Assembly: GCA_021372535.1 (NCBI GenBank)
Contig: JAJFUH010000234.1
Coordinates: 47,038-111,037, forward strand
Direction of reading: 5' to 3'
DNA: 64,000 nt
Source of the DNA: a bacterium
GTDB lineage: Bacteria; Latescibacterota; Latescibacteria; Latescibacterales; Latescibacteraceae
Under the pieces are notes generated by a model. It saw nothing but the letters and a program-made list of their open reading frames with translations, searched no databases and was not told the origin of the DNA. This document shows positions 51,358 to 60,600 of this stretch, piece by piece. Numbering within the stretch: position 1 is the first letter of the stretch; each line of letters begins with the position of its first letter. Position numbers and translations under genes: made by a program.

Positions 51358-52503
51358 TCAATCCTTCCAGATATCCTTCACCCGCGCCTCGACCCCCGGC
51401 ATATCGGGCAGCGGGGCGCTCGGAACAGGCTCGTACCAGAAGGTCGCCCCCGACCAGTCGTCCTGACGTTCGTAGAGGCCGCTCCCCTTTTCCTTGCGGA
51501 CTGCATCGCTCCAGCCGATCTGCTGGATGGTCATGCGGCATTCCTTTTCCCAGAAGATCGGGTCGGGCAGGTGCCAGCGGTACATCGAGACAAATCCCTT
51601 GTCATGATCGAGTAAACTGCACCCGTTGTACAGAAACGGCGTCTGCTGCACCCCGTACGACAGGCAGACATAATCCTCGCTCCCTGTCCCGCAGATGGTC
51701 GGGAATTCGGTGTCGCCGTCCATGTAAATCTTGATCTCGCCTTCGCCCCACCAGTTCCTGTCCTCATAACGGATGCCGAGCACCGTACCGATGAAACGGC
51801 CTTTTCCGGTGCGCTTGGGCAGGATGGTGAAATCCTCGGTGAGCTTCGTTGGATTCTCACGTCTGAAGAGGCAGTGGAGACGGCCGACATCGGCGGGATG
51901 AGTGTCGCCGGTGGTGTAATCGATCTGGTAGAAAAGAGGGATGTCCTTTTTCCCTTCGTTGGTGAAGGTGATATACGCCCGTGTGGTGAACGGCATCGGC
52001 AGCCAGATATTCATGCCGGCGTTCTGCCCGCAGGAATGGACGGCGGACTGGTACGGCATCACCTTGCCATGGGCGAACCCCATGAAATCCCCGACCGGGC
52101 ACTCGATGCTCGGATGCTGCTGGCCGTCCCAGTACACGCGGATGACAATGCTCCGCAGGTTTTCCGGGTCACGCGAGGTTGTTATCCAGATGTGACGGAT
52201 TGTGCCGGGTCCCGTGATGTCGCAGAGAACGAACATGGAATCCGGCTTGACTTCCCGCATGGGCGATCCCTTACGGCCCACGCCGAGATGACTTGCCGGT
52301 TTTCCGCCTTCTCCGGGCGCTCCGGTCGGGTTCTCGAACGAAATAGACCGTGACACGAGACCGGTTGCAAGATCGTACGGTTTCCCGGTGAGATCGAAGA
52401 CCGGCAAAGGTTTCTGCTGACCGGTATCCTTGCCCCGTCCGCACGAGACCGCAAGACATACTGCCGACAGCATGACCACGATTACAAGCGCTTCCATTTT
52501 CAT
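51358..52503 (-). CDS. DUF2961/GH172-like lipoprotein
   Basis: 381 residues. Lipoprotein signal (VIVVMLSAVCLAVSC). The DUF2961 fold is recognised from ATGLVSRSISFENPTG, FVLCDITGPGTIRHIWITTSRDPENLRSIVIRVYWDGQQHPSIECPVGDFMGFAHG, GMNIWLPMPFTTRAYITFTNEG and the conserved ICGTGSEDYVC block. DUF2961 includes the GH172 enzymes (alpha-D-fructofuranosidase, alpha-D-arabinofuranosidase, difructose-dianhydride synthases), in which glutamates of this block take part in catalysis. The substrate is uncertain. GGAGG lies seven bases before the ATG. It stands alone. Confidence 0.82.
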   Translation of the reverse strand: MKMEALVIVVMLSAVCLAVSCGRGKDTGQQKPLPVFDLTGKPYDLATGLVSRSISFENPTGAPGEGGKPASHLGVGRKGSPMREVKPDSMFVLCDITGPGTIRHIWITTSRDPENLRSIVIRVYWDGQQHPSIECPVGDFMGFAHGKVMPYQSAVHSCGQNAGMNIWLPMPFTTRAYITFTNEGKKDIPLFYQIDYTTGDTHPADVGRLHCLFRRENPTKLTEDFTILPKRTGKGRFIGTVLGIRYEDRNWWGEGEIKIYMDGDTEFPTICGTGSEDYVCLSYGVQQTPFLYNGCSLLDHDKGFVSMYRWHLPDPIFWEKECRMTIQQIGWSDAVRKEKGSGLYERQDDWSGATFWYEPVPSAPLPDMPGVEARVKDIWKD

Positions 52504-52867
52504 GACTGTTCCTCCCTTTTGTTACGATTGATCGTCGTTTTCATCCGTTCATGTATTCAATAAATTATGTCGTGTTTCATATGTCAAATGAAATAAAGGC
52601 AGGCATAAGGCATAAGGCATAAGTGGAAAGGCATAAGGGGGAAAATTGATATAACGATAGGTGTTTTCTCCAGAATTGATAATATTGAGTATAATCAAAA
52701 GTAACCCGAGAGTTCATATTCCCGTTGAAAAGCCCCGAATGAACGAGCGGTTTTCGGAAACAGAAGCGCAACTGCCTGAGCACATCGGAGATGTGTGAGT
52801 TTTGCGCTTCCCGAAAATCGCGAAGCGAATGAGGAGACAGGCTTTTCACGGGCGCCTTTTCCTTTGG

Positions 52868-52899
52868 ATACTTTCCTTTGGGCGCGCAAAGGAAAGTAT
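52868..52899. repeat. Perfect 12-bp inverted repeat with 8-base loop
   Basis: ATACTTTCCTTT (52868-52879) and AAAGGAAAGTAT (52888-52899) are exact inverse complements around GGGCGCGC. Similar hairpins recur as dispersed elements in many bacterial genomes. Confidence 0.6.
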
Positions 52900-53017
52900 C
52901 ATAGTAATATTTGAAAAAATAGTGATTTCCAACTGTGTCATTCACGTTGACCTGCATCGGTCAATCAATTATTATTCATACAATACCACATTACGATCAT
53001 TGATGTAATACAGTGTG

Positions 53018-53088
53018 CGATAGACCCTGAAATAAATTCAGGGTGACATGAACGCTGTCATGCTGAACTGGTTTAAGCATCTTTTAGA
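53018..53088. repeat. Dispersed paired-hairpin repeat, copy 2 (reverse)
   Basis: Inverse-orientation counterpart of 20192-20260. GCGATAGACCCTGAAATAAA and TGTCATGCTGAACTGGTTTA are shared. Carries the same two small dyads. Confidence 0.75.
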
Positions 53089-53238
53089 ATAATTATAGTA
53101 AACTGTGTTGCCCGCGCGAAGGCAATGTGGTATAAGATATAACAGGGGAATGATGAGGTCGCCGTTATCCGGATGGATGTGTAAAACCGCGATGACGGGA
53201 CTGTTTCGGAGATTATCTGTCAACGGAGACAAGAAATC

Positions 53239-54231
53239 ATGAAACGACGTGACTTTGTAACGACCGCGGCTCTCGGCGCCGCCGGTGCGGCAGCTGCAGT
53301 GACCGGCTGTTCGGGAGGCGGCGGAAAAACAGGCGGTTCGATGTCATACGCCATTCTCGGAAAAACCGGGATGCGGGTTTCACGGCTCAGTTTCGGCTCC
53401 CACCTCTCGAAAGAGAACATAGCCGACCCGGAAGGCCGTGACCGTCAGATTCAGCTCGGCATCAGGATGGGGATCAACCTGTTCGATATCTACAATAACC
53501 TCTATTTCCAGTACGAACCGATGGCAAAGAGCCTCGCGGGGCATCCGGAGACGTTCGTTTCACTCTACCTTGAAACCGAAAAGGTCGAGGAGGAAGTGGA
53601 CAGGGTGCTGCGCCTGTTTAACCGTGAGGCCATCGATCTCTACCGGGCCATGGCCGAACCGGCGAAACTCGAAGGGCTCATGAAGCTCCGTGAAAAGGGC
53701 AAAGTGCGCGCTGTCGGCATGGCGCACCACTGGGAAGAGGAATTCGTCCGGGCGATCAGACAGTACGGCGACGATCTCGATTATTTCATGTTTCCCTACA
53801 ATTTCGTCCACAACAAGGCGACCCCGAACGACAAGCAGAACTCATACGCCTCGTTCCTCAAACTGGCTAAAGACCACAATTACGGCCTCATCGGAATGAA
53901 GCCGTTCTGCAACGAAATGCTCGTCAGTTTTGCAAAAGAGCAGGGCTTCATCGGGGGTCAGAAGGACAGGGGAGTGAGCGTTCCCGCCGCCGCTATCCGT
54001 CACGCGCTCTCAACCGGGGCTATTCACACATCGCTCCCGGCGATGAACAGCGAAAGAGAGGTGACTGAGAATCTCCAGGGCGTTTTTCAGCCAAAACTGA
54101 CCGACCGGGAAAAAGAGGTGCTCGAAGAGATCGATCTTCTCGCCATGGAACACAAGTGGGCGTACCTCGACCGTAAGCCGCAGTACCGCTGGCTCGCCGA
54201 CTGGGTCCGGCCCGGAGTGTTTACGGCGTGA
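53239..54231 (+). CDS. Tat-lipoprotein aldo/keto reductase-like protein, catalytic residues altered
   Basis: 330 residues. MKRRDFVTTAALGAAGAAAAVTGCS combines a twin-arginine motif with a lipobox-like end. The AKR-like barrel starts at YAILGKTGMRVSRLSFGSHL and has GINLFDIYNNLYFQYEPM and REKGKVRAVGMAHHWEEEF. In normal AKRs the tetrad is Asp-Tyr-Lys-His. Here Asp (FDIY) and a Tyr are visible, but the block expected to hold the catalytic Lys reads FVSLYLETEK and the usual DLxxxH reads DLYRAMAEP, so His is absent. It may bind a ligand or cofactor rather than reduce carbonyls. Located outside the cytoplasm. Related Tat AKRs are common in some environmental phyla. Confidence 0.7.
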   Translation: MKRRDFVTTAALGAAGAAAAVTGCSGGGGKTGGSMSYAILGKTGMRVSRLSFGSHLSKENIADPEGRDRQIQLGIRMGINLFDIYNNLYFQYEPMAKSLAGHPETFVSLYLETEKVEEEVDRVLRLFNREAIDLYRAMAEPAKLEGLMKLREKGKVRAVGMAHHWEEEFVRAIRQYGDDLDYFMFPYNFVHNKATPNDKQNSYASFLKLAKDHNYGLIGMKPFCNEMLVSFAKEQGFIGGQKDRGVSVPAAAIRHALSTGAIHTSLPAMNSEREVTENLQGVFQPKLTDREKEVLEEIDLLAMEHKWAYLDRKPQYRWLADWVRPGVFTA

Positions 54232-54391
54232 TTGTGAATGTTGATAGTGAATTTGGATGACATATCAATGGCCTTGCCTCCCGGCAGGGATTACTGCACC
54301 GGATGCAGGCATATGATCCGGATCGTTGCGGGAGACAGGGCCATGACTGTGACAGCGAAAAAACTGTGTTCGTAAATGATGTCGATAACTC

Positions 54392-54850
54392 TCAGCGGTT
54401 GAACATGTCGTCCATGATTTCGTTCTGTTTCTCGGTGAAAACCTCACGCATTTTCTCGAAGCCTTCTCTTCCGGGCGGAATCTCTTTGATCTTCGCTATC
54501 TGCGCATCGGTAAACGGGCAATCCGAATTCTCGAATATCACCGTAAAAAACAGATTTCTCGGTCTTTCCGGTCCGCCGTCTCTTCCCGGCTGAGCCCCGA
54601 GAACTTCCTTGAGCGCCGCGGTCTGTTTTTCATCGAAAAGTTCATATACTGCCCGGAATCCGCTCCGGTCGCCTCCCGGCTTGAATTCTTTCAGTTTCTT
54701 TGCCTGATCCTCGGTGAGCGGGCACTTCGCTTTTTCCAGAATACCCGCGATGGTAACCGGCTTGGCTTCCTGAGCCGATACGGTTACGGCGAACACAAGA
54801 ATAAAAGAAACCATCAACACGAAAACGACAGCGAGTCTTGAACCGTTCAT
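54392..54850 (-). CDS. Small exported protein with a duplicated helical module
   Basis: 152 residues from ATG 54850 (AAGGAGG is six bases upstream; the GTG two codons earlier would overlap that site). A signal peptide (LAVVFVLMVSFILVFAVTVSAQ) is followed by two related units: ILEKAKCPLTEDQAKKLKEFKPGGDR...AVYELFDEKQTAALKEV and IFENSDCPFTDAQIAKIKEIPPG...MREVFTEKQNEIMDDM. Each has Cys-Pro, a D/E-rich helix and a F-x-E-K-Q block. This arrangement is reminiscent of Spy/CpxP-like periplasmic helical chaperones, but no LTxxQ pair is clear. The single Cys in each half could form a disulphide. Function unknown. Confidence 0.6.
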   Translation of the reverse strand: MNGSRLAVVFVLMVSFILVFAVTVSAQEAKPVTIAGILEKAKCPLTEDQAKKLKEFKPGGDRSGFRAVYELFDEKQTAALKEVLGAQPGRDGGPERPRNLFFTVIFENSDCPFTDAQIAKIKEIPPGREGFEKMREVFTEKQNEIMDDMFNR

Positions 54851-55463
54851 CTGCACCCTCCTTCAGGGTAGAAGTGTAAGTCCGCTGCGGCCAGATATGG
54901 TTCGTGCATTTTGGACACCGTTGTAATATCTGTGGTTTAAAAATAAATTGCAACACCAATACTCTGAAATAAAGCAATAAAAAATGGTTCGGTATGTTTT
55001 AATCAAAGAATTCCACGGAGTTCACTCCGGGGTAGTTCATCGATTATCATGAGAAAATACCGGTAGCTCTGCAATTATCAGGGTAATCGGTTAATCATAT
55101 CAATCAGCGGTTCGGACAATCACTATAAATCCATATTTTCGTTTATCCGTTTAAATCAGCAAACATGATTTCGCCGCTCCCCATAAAAAGGGGGGATGCC
55201 GCAGGCAGGGGGGATAACATATCCTGTATTGCCGCCTCCTCTCCCATTGCCGGCGGTCATATGAGAGTGTAGAAATCAATTCTTCGGATGTTCACTTTTT
55301 AAACATCACTGCCCCTTTTTTTACCACGATCCACAGGTTTACTCGCAGTTGTCATTTTGTATAAGCGGTATAATAACAATGATTAGCAGCAAGCTGAAAT
55401 CTGCTGGCACCATTATTGCTCAATTTAAAAAAGTAAAAAACTATTATAAAACGGAGCGGTTTT
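54851..55463. other. Intergenic region upstream of amt with a repeat copy
   Basis: 613 bp. It includes the reverse copy of the GATCCCCC element at 55173-55214 and AT-rich sequence before amt. No gene or NtrC-type site was recognised. Confidence 0.5.
55173..55214. repeat. Dispersed GATCCCCC element fragment (reverse)
   Basis: GCCGCTCCCC...GGGGGGATGCCGCAGGCAGGGG is the inverse of the 46505-46548 sequence with few differences. Confidence 0.65.
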
Positions 55464-56789
55464 ATGAATTCATCTGGATTAATGCGATGCGGTAAAATAT
55501 TTTTTGTCGGAATCATGGCGATGGCGGCTTCCGCGGCTGCCGAAACGGTTCAGCCTGATCCGTCGTACATCGACCTCAAGTTCATGATCGACAATCTGTG
55601 GATACTGATATCGACCATCCTGGTGTTTATCATGCACCTGGGATTTGCGACACTGGAATCCGGCCTGACGAGAGCGAAAAATACGGTCAATATTCTGTTC
55701 AAGAATGTCTCGATTGTGGCGATCGGGCTTCTGACCTATTCATGTGTCGGATTCAGCCTCATGTATCCCGGCGAATCGTTTGCGGGGGGATGGTTCGGGT
55801 TCTCCGGTTTCGGCATACGGCCTCCAGAGGGAGGGATGACGCTGGCGTACGGTAACTATACGTACTGGACCTATTTCATCTTTCAGGGGATGTTCGCGGC
55901 GACAGCGGCAACGATTGTATCGGGAGCGGTCGCGGAGCGGATAAAACTCTCCAGTTTTCTTATCTTCGCGGCGGTCTTTGTGGCTTTCGTATATCCGATC
56001 GTCGGTATGTGGGGGTGGGGCGGCGGCTGGCTTGGCAGGCTCGGCTTTCATGATTTCGCCGGTTCGACCTTTGTCCATTCAGTCGGCGGCTGGGCCGCGC
56101 TCGCGGGTATCATCGTGCTCGGTCCCAGAAACGGAAAATATGTGAACGGCCATGTGCGTCCTATCCCGGGACACAATATACCGCTTGCCGCAATCGGAGC
56201 ATTCATTCTGTGGTTCGGATGGTACGGTTTCAACGGCGGATCGGTGTTGAAGGCCGACCCGGCTGCGGTTTCTCTGGTGTTTGTCACGACTTCTCTCGGT
56301 GCGGCCGCAGGTATCCTCGGCGCCGCCGCGACATCGTGGTTCATCCAGAAAAAGCCGGATATTTCGATGGTTTTGAACGGTTCCCTCGCCGGTCTTGTCA
56401 GTATAACCGCAGGCGCCGACTGTATTACTCCGCTCGAATCGGTCATCATCGGAATCATCGCCGGAATAGTGGTAGTCCTCGCGGTCCTGTTCTTTGAAAA
56501 CGTTGTGAAGCTGGACGATCCGGTCGGAGCGACCTCGGTTCACCTCGTCAGCGGCATCTGGGGCACGCTTGCAGCCGGAATATTCGGTGAAGGTACGAGT
56601 GTCGTCGTGCAGCTCATCGGTATTGCGGCAATCGGAGCCGCGTGTCTTGTCACGGCGTTCACGATTCTGTTCGCGGTGAAATCACTGGTGGGAATCCGTG
56701 TCTCCGCGGAAGAGGAAATGCGCGGTCTCGATATCGGCGAACATGGCATGGAAGCGTATCCCGGTTTCCAGATTTTCGTGACCCAGTAA
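55464..56789 (+). CDS. amt: Ammonium transporter Amt
   Basis: 441 residues. Signal-like first segment ([16 protein letters not shown]) then 11 membrane segments. The twin histidines of the pore lie in [16 protein letters not shown] and [15 protein letters not shown]. The [14 protein letters not shown] part is [42 protein letters not shown]. The tail [21 protein letters not shown] is the usual PII-binding region. It imports ammonium. A PII gene follows 223 bp later, separated by a dispersed repeat. Confidence 0.95.
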   Translation: MNSSGLMRCGKIFFVGIMAMAASAAAETVQPDPSYIDLKFMIDNLWILISTILVFIMHLGFATLESGLTRAKNTVNILFKNVSIVAIGLLTYSCVGFSLMYPGESFAGGWFGFSGFGIRPPEGGMTLAYGNYTYWTYFIFQGMFAATAATIVSGAVAERIKLSSFLIFAAVFVAFVYPIVGMWGWGGGWLGRLGFHDFAGSTFVHSVGGWAALAGIIVLGPRNGKYVNGHVRPIPGHNIPLAAIGAFILWFGWYGFNGGSVLKADPAAVSLVFVTTSLGAAAGILGAAATSWFIQKKPDISMVLNGSLAGLVSITAGADCITPLESVIIGIIAGIVVVLAVLFFENVVKLDDPVGATSVHLVSGIWGTLAAGIFGEGTSVVVQLIGIAAIGAACLVTAFTILFAVKSLVGIRVSAEEEMRGLDIGEHGMEAYPGFQIFVTQ

Positions 56790-56814
56790 CGGCCGACCCG
56801 GAAATACCGGGAAT

Positions 56815-56980
56815 ATTTATCTGAAAATGCATCTATGGTTCTTGGTGCCGAAGCCCCGGCCCGGTGTCGGGAATCTGTGTAAAGCAGTCTTTCCCGAATC
56901 TTTAATCGGGAATCCATATGAAGCCTGCTTACATTTTTCATCCTTCGTTGTGACCATCTACGGTCATGAGGGTTATTCGT
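56815..56980. repeat. Dispersed repeat, copy 2
   Basis: About 165 bp aligned gap-free to 33743-33910; it fills most of the space between amt and the PII gene. It contains TTCCCGA...TCGGGAA and the ACATTTTTCATCCTTCGTTG block. Open frame extends into the PII gene but has no ribosome site. Confidence 0.75.
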
Positions 56981-57012
56981 ATACAGTGAAACCGGTAATC
57001 GAGGAAACCGCC

Positions 57013-57354
57013 ATGAAACTGATAATCGCCTATATACAGCCCCATGAGCTCAATAATGTCAAGCGGGAGCTCTACAGCAGGGAAATATTCAAGATATCCG
57101 TCACCAACGCTCTCGGCTGCGGTCAGCAGAGGGGGTATCACGAATCCTATCGCGGAGTCGACAGCGAAGTCAACCTCCTGAAAAAAATACGTCTCGAAAT
57201 CGCGGTGAACGATACCTTTGTCGAGCCGTGCATCGAAGCGATCATCAAAGGCGCGAGAACGGGGCAGATCGGCGATGGCAAGATATTCATTCTCGATCTT
57301 CCCGAATGCATCCGGATACGGACCGGCGAAACCGGGAACGAAGCGATAGGATAA
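57013..57354 (+). CDS. glnK: Nitrogen-regulatory PII protein (GlnK-like)
   Basis: 113 residues from ATG 57013, preceded by GAGGAAACCGCC. The frame is open upstream through the repeat but only this part is family-like. [20 protein letters not shown] is the start of PII. The T-loop HESYRGVD carries the Tyr that is uridylylated in many bacteria. [38 protein letters not shown] and [12 protein letters not shown] follow. It senses 2-oxoglutarate and ATP/ADP and blocks the Amt channel. Adjacency to amt supports GlnK. Confidence 0.93.
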   Translation: MKLIIAYIQPHELNNVKRELYSREIFKISVTNALGCGQQRGYHESYRGVDSEVNLLKKIRLEIAVNDTFVEPCIEAIIKGARTGQIGDGKIFILDLPECIRIRTGETGNEAIG

Positions 57355-57428
57355 GCTCTCTTTGTGTTCCGTACACACACTTATCGGGACTGCACGGCAG
57401 AATCGGGATCGGCATGTGCTTTTTGAGC

Positions 57429-57698
57429 TTACCCTGAAGTGTGTGTTCTCCGCCGGATCATGAACCATATCCAGACACCCGTACACGCCATGAACAGCAT
57501 TCCGACACCGGCAAGCACACGGTTCACTTCACCGGCGCCCTCGATTTGGGTATGGATTGTATTAAAGACATCGTCCCCGCTGGCTCCGAGAATATCCTTG
57601 AGGGTGATAATCAGCCCGGTAAGCGCCTGCACGACGATAAAGAAGGCAAACAGAATCCCCCCGGTGCGGTGCCACTTTCGGAGATGTGCTTCTTTCAT
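57429..57698 (-). CDS. Small PepSY-associated membrane protein
   Basis: 89 residues from ATG 57698 with AAGGAGG five bases upstream; the frame is open for 33 more codons. HLRKWHRTGGILFAFFIVVQALTGLIITL is a PepSY-TM-type start (a conserved His pair before a membrane helix). A second helix (VNRVLAGVGMLFMACTGVWIWFMI) ends with basic residues. Related domains occur in small membrane proteins that sit beside redox or transport genes. Located 43 bp downstream of the symporter gene, so probably cotranscribed. Role not known. Confidence 0.65.
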   Translation of the reverse strand: MKEAHLRKWHRTGGILFAFFIVVQALTGLIITLKDILGASGDDVFNTIHTQIEGAGEVNRVLAGVGMLFMACTGVWIWFMIRRRTHTSG

Positions 57699-57741
57699 GG
57701 AGTCCTCCTTCCGGTAAAAACCTCGGTTCGCGGCAGAAATC

Positions 57742-59187
57742 TTAAATATGCTCTGTTTCCGAATACATCGCCTCATGAACTTCCGGGGTAAAATCATGCT
57801 TCCGTTTTCTGAAGCGTGAAATCACCATGAGAGCGACAAAGACTGTTACCGCGGTCGGAATACCGACATGGATTCCGTACGGGCTCCCGGCCATCGACCA
57901 TCCGGCGAACGCGGCGACTCCGGCGATCAGCCCCCAGAAAGCGCCGTCCTCCGAAACATTCCGGGCGCCGAGGTAGGTGACGCTGAGCAGGATGACCGCT
58001 ATGCCGACACGGAATGCGAATCCCCAGTAGGTGATCTTGAGCACCTCGGTGAAGGTTACCGCAAGAATCCCGCCGCCGACAAGCAGTGCCAGGGCGAGTG
58101 TCCTGCTCAGGAAGAGTCTCGTCCTGTCGGAAGCTTCCGGATTGATATACACCGAATATATATCACGGATGAGAATCTGTGTCGGAGCGAGAAAACAGAG
58201 CGGCCCGGTGGAGACAATCGCCGCAAACAGCCCGCACAGGGCAATTCCCGCCATCACGGGGTTGAGTGCAAGCATCATGGCCGGTCCGGCCGAAAGACCG
58301 AAGGGCAATGCATCCCCGAAATGGAGCCGCGCGCACATGCCGAGGAGGGCATACGCGATCCCGATGGGTATCAGCAGGGCGCCGGCGATCCATGCACCCT
58401 GTACCGCCGCTTTCGTGTCCTTCGCCGCGAAAATTCCGGTTATCGCCGCCTGCCCGGCAAAGCAGGTCAATACCGTCGCAAGCACCTCCCCCGTGAGAGT
58501 CAGGGGATTGCGGGCGGTGAGGCTCCAGAAGGACGGCGGCAGATCGTTCCACAGCCGGGCGAATCCCCCCGTCACCGAATCGCCGACGAGGGAAAGCGAA
58601 AACACGAGGCTTACAAGCAGCCCCGCAAAGATAACGACGATCTGGATGATGTTGACGAGCGCTATCGACCTCAGGCCGCCGGCAGTGATTATCGCCATGA
58701 AAATGACAGCCGCACCGAGATCGGCGATCCATTTATCAACGCCGAGCAGGGGCGCGAGGAGCGCTCCGCCCGCGATTATCTGGGTGATTCCCGCGATGAA
58801 ATACGCCACACCGATCACGATGGCGGACATGAGCCTTGTTTTCGGATCGAACAGACGGCCGACCACTTCCGGTATGGTTATCGCCTGAAGACGTCTGAAT
58901 CGCGCCGACATGGTGGAAGCGAACACGAACATCGCGATACCGAGCGCGATCGAGTACGATGACCCGAGTATCCCCTCGGTGTAACCGCGCTGGCTCACCC
59001 CGACAGTGGCATTCCCGCCGACCCAGTCGCCGAGCACCACCGCTACGACAAGCCCGAGGGGAAGCGCCCGGCCCGCAACAAGAAAATGATCCGACCCTAA
59101 TTTCTTCTTCAGAAAAATATTGGCGATACCGATGGTGATGATGGTATAGGCGATGAGCATGATGAGGGGAACGAGATGGAGTGTCAT
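57742..59187 (-). CDS. Sodium:solute symporter (SSS family)
   Basis: 481 residues with about 13 hydrophobic segments. SSSF-type signatures include FLVAGRALPLGLVVAVVLGDWVGGNATVGVSQRGYTEGI, ITAGGLRSIALVNIIQIVVIFAGL and LCFLAPTQILIRDIYSVYINPEASDRTRLFLSRTLAL. The family couples sodium with uptake of sugars, amino acids, nucleosides or vitamins. The substrate is not predictable. No good ribosome site seen. Its stop is 43 bp before the small PepSY-type gene. Confidence 0.9.
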   Translation of the reverse strand: MTLHLVPLIMLIAYTIITIGIANIFLKKKLGSDHFLVAGRALPLGLVVAVVLGDWVGGNATVGVSQRGYTEGILGSSYSIALGIAMFVFASTMSARFRRLQAITIPEVVGRLFDPKTRLMSAIVIGVAYFIAGITQIIAGGALLAPLLGVDKWIADLGAAVIFMAIITAGGLRSIALVNIIQIVVIFAGLLVSLVFSLSLVGDSVTGGFARLWNDLPPSFWSLTARNPLTLTGEVLATVLTCFAGQAAITGIFAAKDTKAAVQGAWIAGALLIPIGIAYALLGMCARLHFGDALPFGLSAGPAMMLALNPVMAGIALCGLFAAIVSTGPLCFLAPTQILIRDIYSVYINPEASDRTRLFLSRTLALALLVGGGILAVTFTEVLKITYWGFAFRVGIAVILLSVTYLGARNVSEDGAFWGLIAGVAAFAGWSMAGSPYGIHVGIPTAVTVFVALMVISRFRKRKHDFTPEVHEAMYSETEHI

Positions 59188-59294
59188 GATTCGACTGTTG
59201 TCTGGTTTATGGTTTTTGGTTATGGTGAATAAAAGTGGCAGCGGATAACGCCATGCGGAACTCGTTCCGGCTTTTGTCCCTGATATCGGCCCGA

Positions 59295-59360
59295 ATATTC
59301 CCGAAAAATACTCCTGTATCCTTCGTTATGACCTCACGTGGTTATGAGGGTTATTCATAA
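59295..59360. repeat. Fragment of the 168-bp dispersed repeat
   Basis: ATCCTTCGTTATGACC followed by GGTTATGAGGGTTATTCAT matches the 3' third of the copies at 33743 and 56815. Confidence 0.65.
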
Positions 59361-59475
59361 ACTATCTAACCACTAAGATACAAAGACATAAACCGAAAGA
59401 ATAGAAATTTATACTAACGATCCTTATGCAAAAGGCTCAGAGAAACCCACATGCCGGAAATATCCTTCCATTCGT

Positions 59476-60600
59476 TCAGTCTACTACGAGAATCCGTTTC
59501 GCCAGAAGGCCGACATTGATTGGTTTGTCGAATACAGGCTTGTAGTCTTTTTTCGAGTCGAATACCCATACGCCCGGGTTATTCTCGTCCTGACTTCCCG
59601 TGAGCACGAGCCCGTCGCTCGAGAAATCCAGCGCCCAGCACAGGGTGGATTTCTGGAAAGAACTGACCGCTGTGAATGTACGGGCTGTAAGGTCGAACCG
59701 TTTTAATCCCCATCCGTCACCGCCGCTCGTGGTGGAAAGACCGACCATTGCCCACCCCGTTGTCGATGTTTCGAAAACCCAGTAGAGAATGCTTCCTCCG
59801 ATCTCCGTTTCGGAAAGCAGAACCTCCGTTGACATCGTGTCGCCGTTGACAACCTCGACAGCGCCGTCCGTTCCGCTCGTTACGGTGCCGATGCAGGCGG
59901 CGTAAACGTTTCCCTGAAGAATGCTCGCGCCGTTCACTCCGCCGCCGAGCGGATGCTTTGCCGATCCCCCGACGCCGTTGGTTTTAAGCACAATCTCTCC
60001 TATGACTGTGTCTTTTACGATGTCGATGACCGCAACGCTCGAATGGTCTGTCATCGCCCGTCCGTTATTGCGCCGCAGAGAAACGTACAGCTTCCCGTTC
60101 TTGATCACCGCGTTTCCCTGATCGGGATTACCATCGTTGTCAGCCATTGAGGAGAGGTCTATCGAACCGGTGACTGTCATTCCGGATGGGTCGATAATGA
60201 GCACATGGGGGTCTTCGGTGAGTGTCACATAGGCTTTCTTTGCGGAAAGAAAGGCGATGTCTTCCGGAGCGCTCTTTGCGCCGGTGCTCATCTCGCTCAC
60301 CGCGGTGCGGTTTGCGGGATCGAATTTGATGATCCTGTCGCCATTTGTGTCGATGATATAAACATCGCCGTTGTATTGTGTGAGTTCCGATATTCCGTTT
60401 ACCGGCAGGAGATCGATGTATGCCTTGTTATTGACATAGTCCACCACGGAAATATTCGATTCGTCCGTTCCGCTGGTGCATACTACCGCAAGGCTGGACG
60501 ATTCGGTCGGCCCCAGGGGATTTGAGTTGTCGTTCTTGTCCGAACATCCCGTAATTATTGCTGCGAGAAGGACGACGAAAAAAAATTGTGCACGAACCAC
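59476..60600 (-). CDS. Beta-propeller surface-type lipoprotein (BtuG/YncE-like)
   Basis: 374 residues. Lipoprotein signal (AQFFFVVLLAAIITGCSDKNDNSNPLGP) with a Ser/Asn-rich tether. Repeating blades: NISVVDYVNNKAYIDLLPVNGISELTQYNGDVYIIDTNGDRIIKFD, EDIAFLSAKKAYVTLTEDPHVLIIDPSGMTVTGSIDLSS, YVSLRRNNGRAMTDHSSVAVIDIVKDTVIGEIVL and SILQGNVYAACIGTV. This is the YncE/DUF5074-type propeller seen in surface lipoproteins such as BtuG that work with TonB receptors. The opposite strand has a TonB receptor 2.7 kb away. Ligand is unknown. Confidence 0.7.
   Translation of the reverse strand: MVRAQFFFVVLLAAIITGCSDKNDNSNPLGPTESSSLAVVCTSGTDESNISVVDYVNNKAYIDLLPVNGISELTQYNGDVYIIDTNGDRIIKFDPANRTAVSEMSTGAKSAPEDIAFLSAKKAYVTLTEDPHVLIIDPSGMTVTGSIDLSSMADNDGNPDQGNAVIKNGKLYVSLRRNNGRAMTDHSSVAVIDIVKDTVIGEIVLKTNGVGGSAKHPLGGGVNGASILQGNVYAACIGTVTSGTDGAVEVVNGDTMSTEVLLSETEIGGSILYWVFETSTTGWAMVGLSTTSGGDGWGLKRFDLTARTFTAVSSFQKSTLCWALDFSSDGLVLTGSQDENNPGVWVFDSKKDYKPVFDKPINVGLLAKRILVVD

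Larger units (their letters stand above)
52504..53238. other. Long intergenic region with repeats and a perfect 12-bp hairpin
   Basis: 735 bp between divergent genes. It contains a tandem AGGCATAAGG run (52594-52635), a GC-mixed unit ending in the hairpin at 52868, and the reverse copy of the paired-hairpin repeat (53018-53088). No gene seen. Confidence 0.5.

Noticed and set aside
52594..52635. Tandem AGGCATAAGG run as a CRISPR or minisatellite of interest
   Set aside because: Units are too short and irregular; probably related to the dispersed inverted repeat at 47722.
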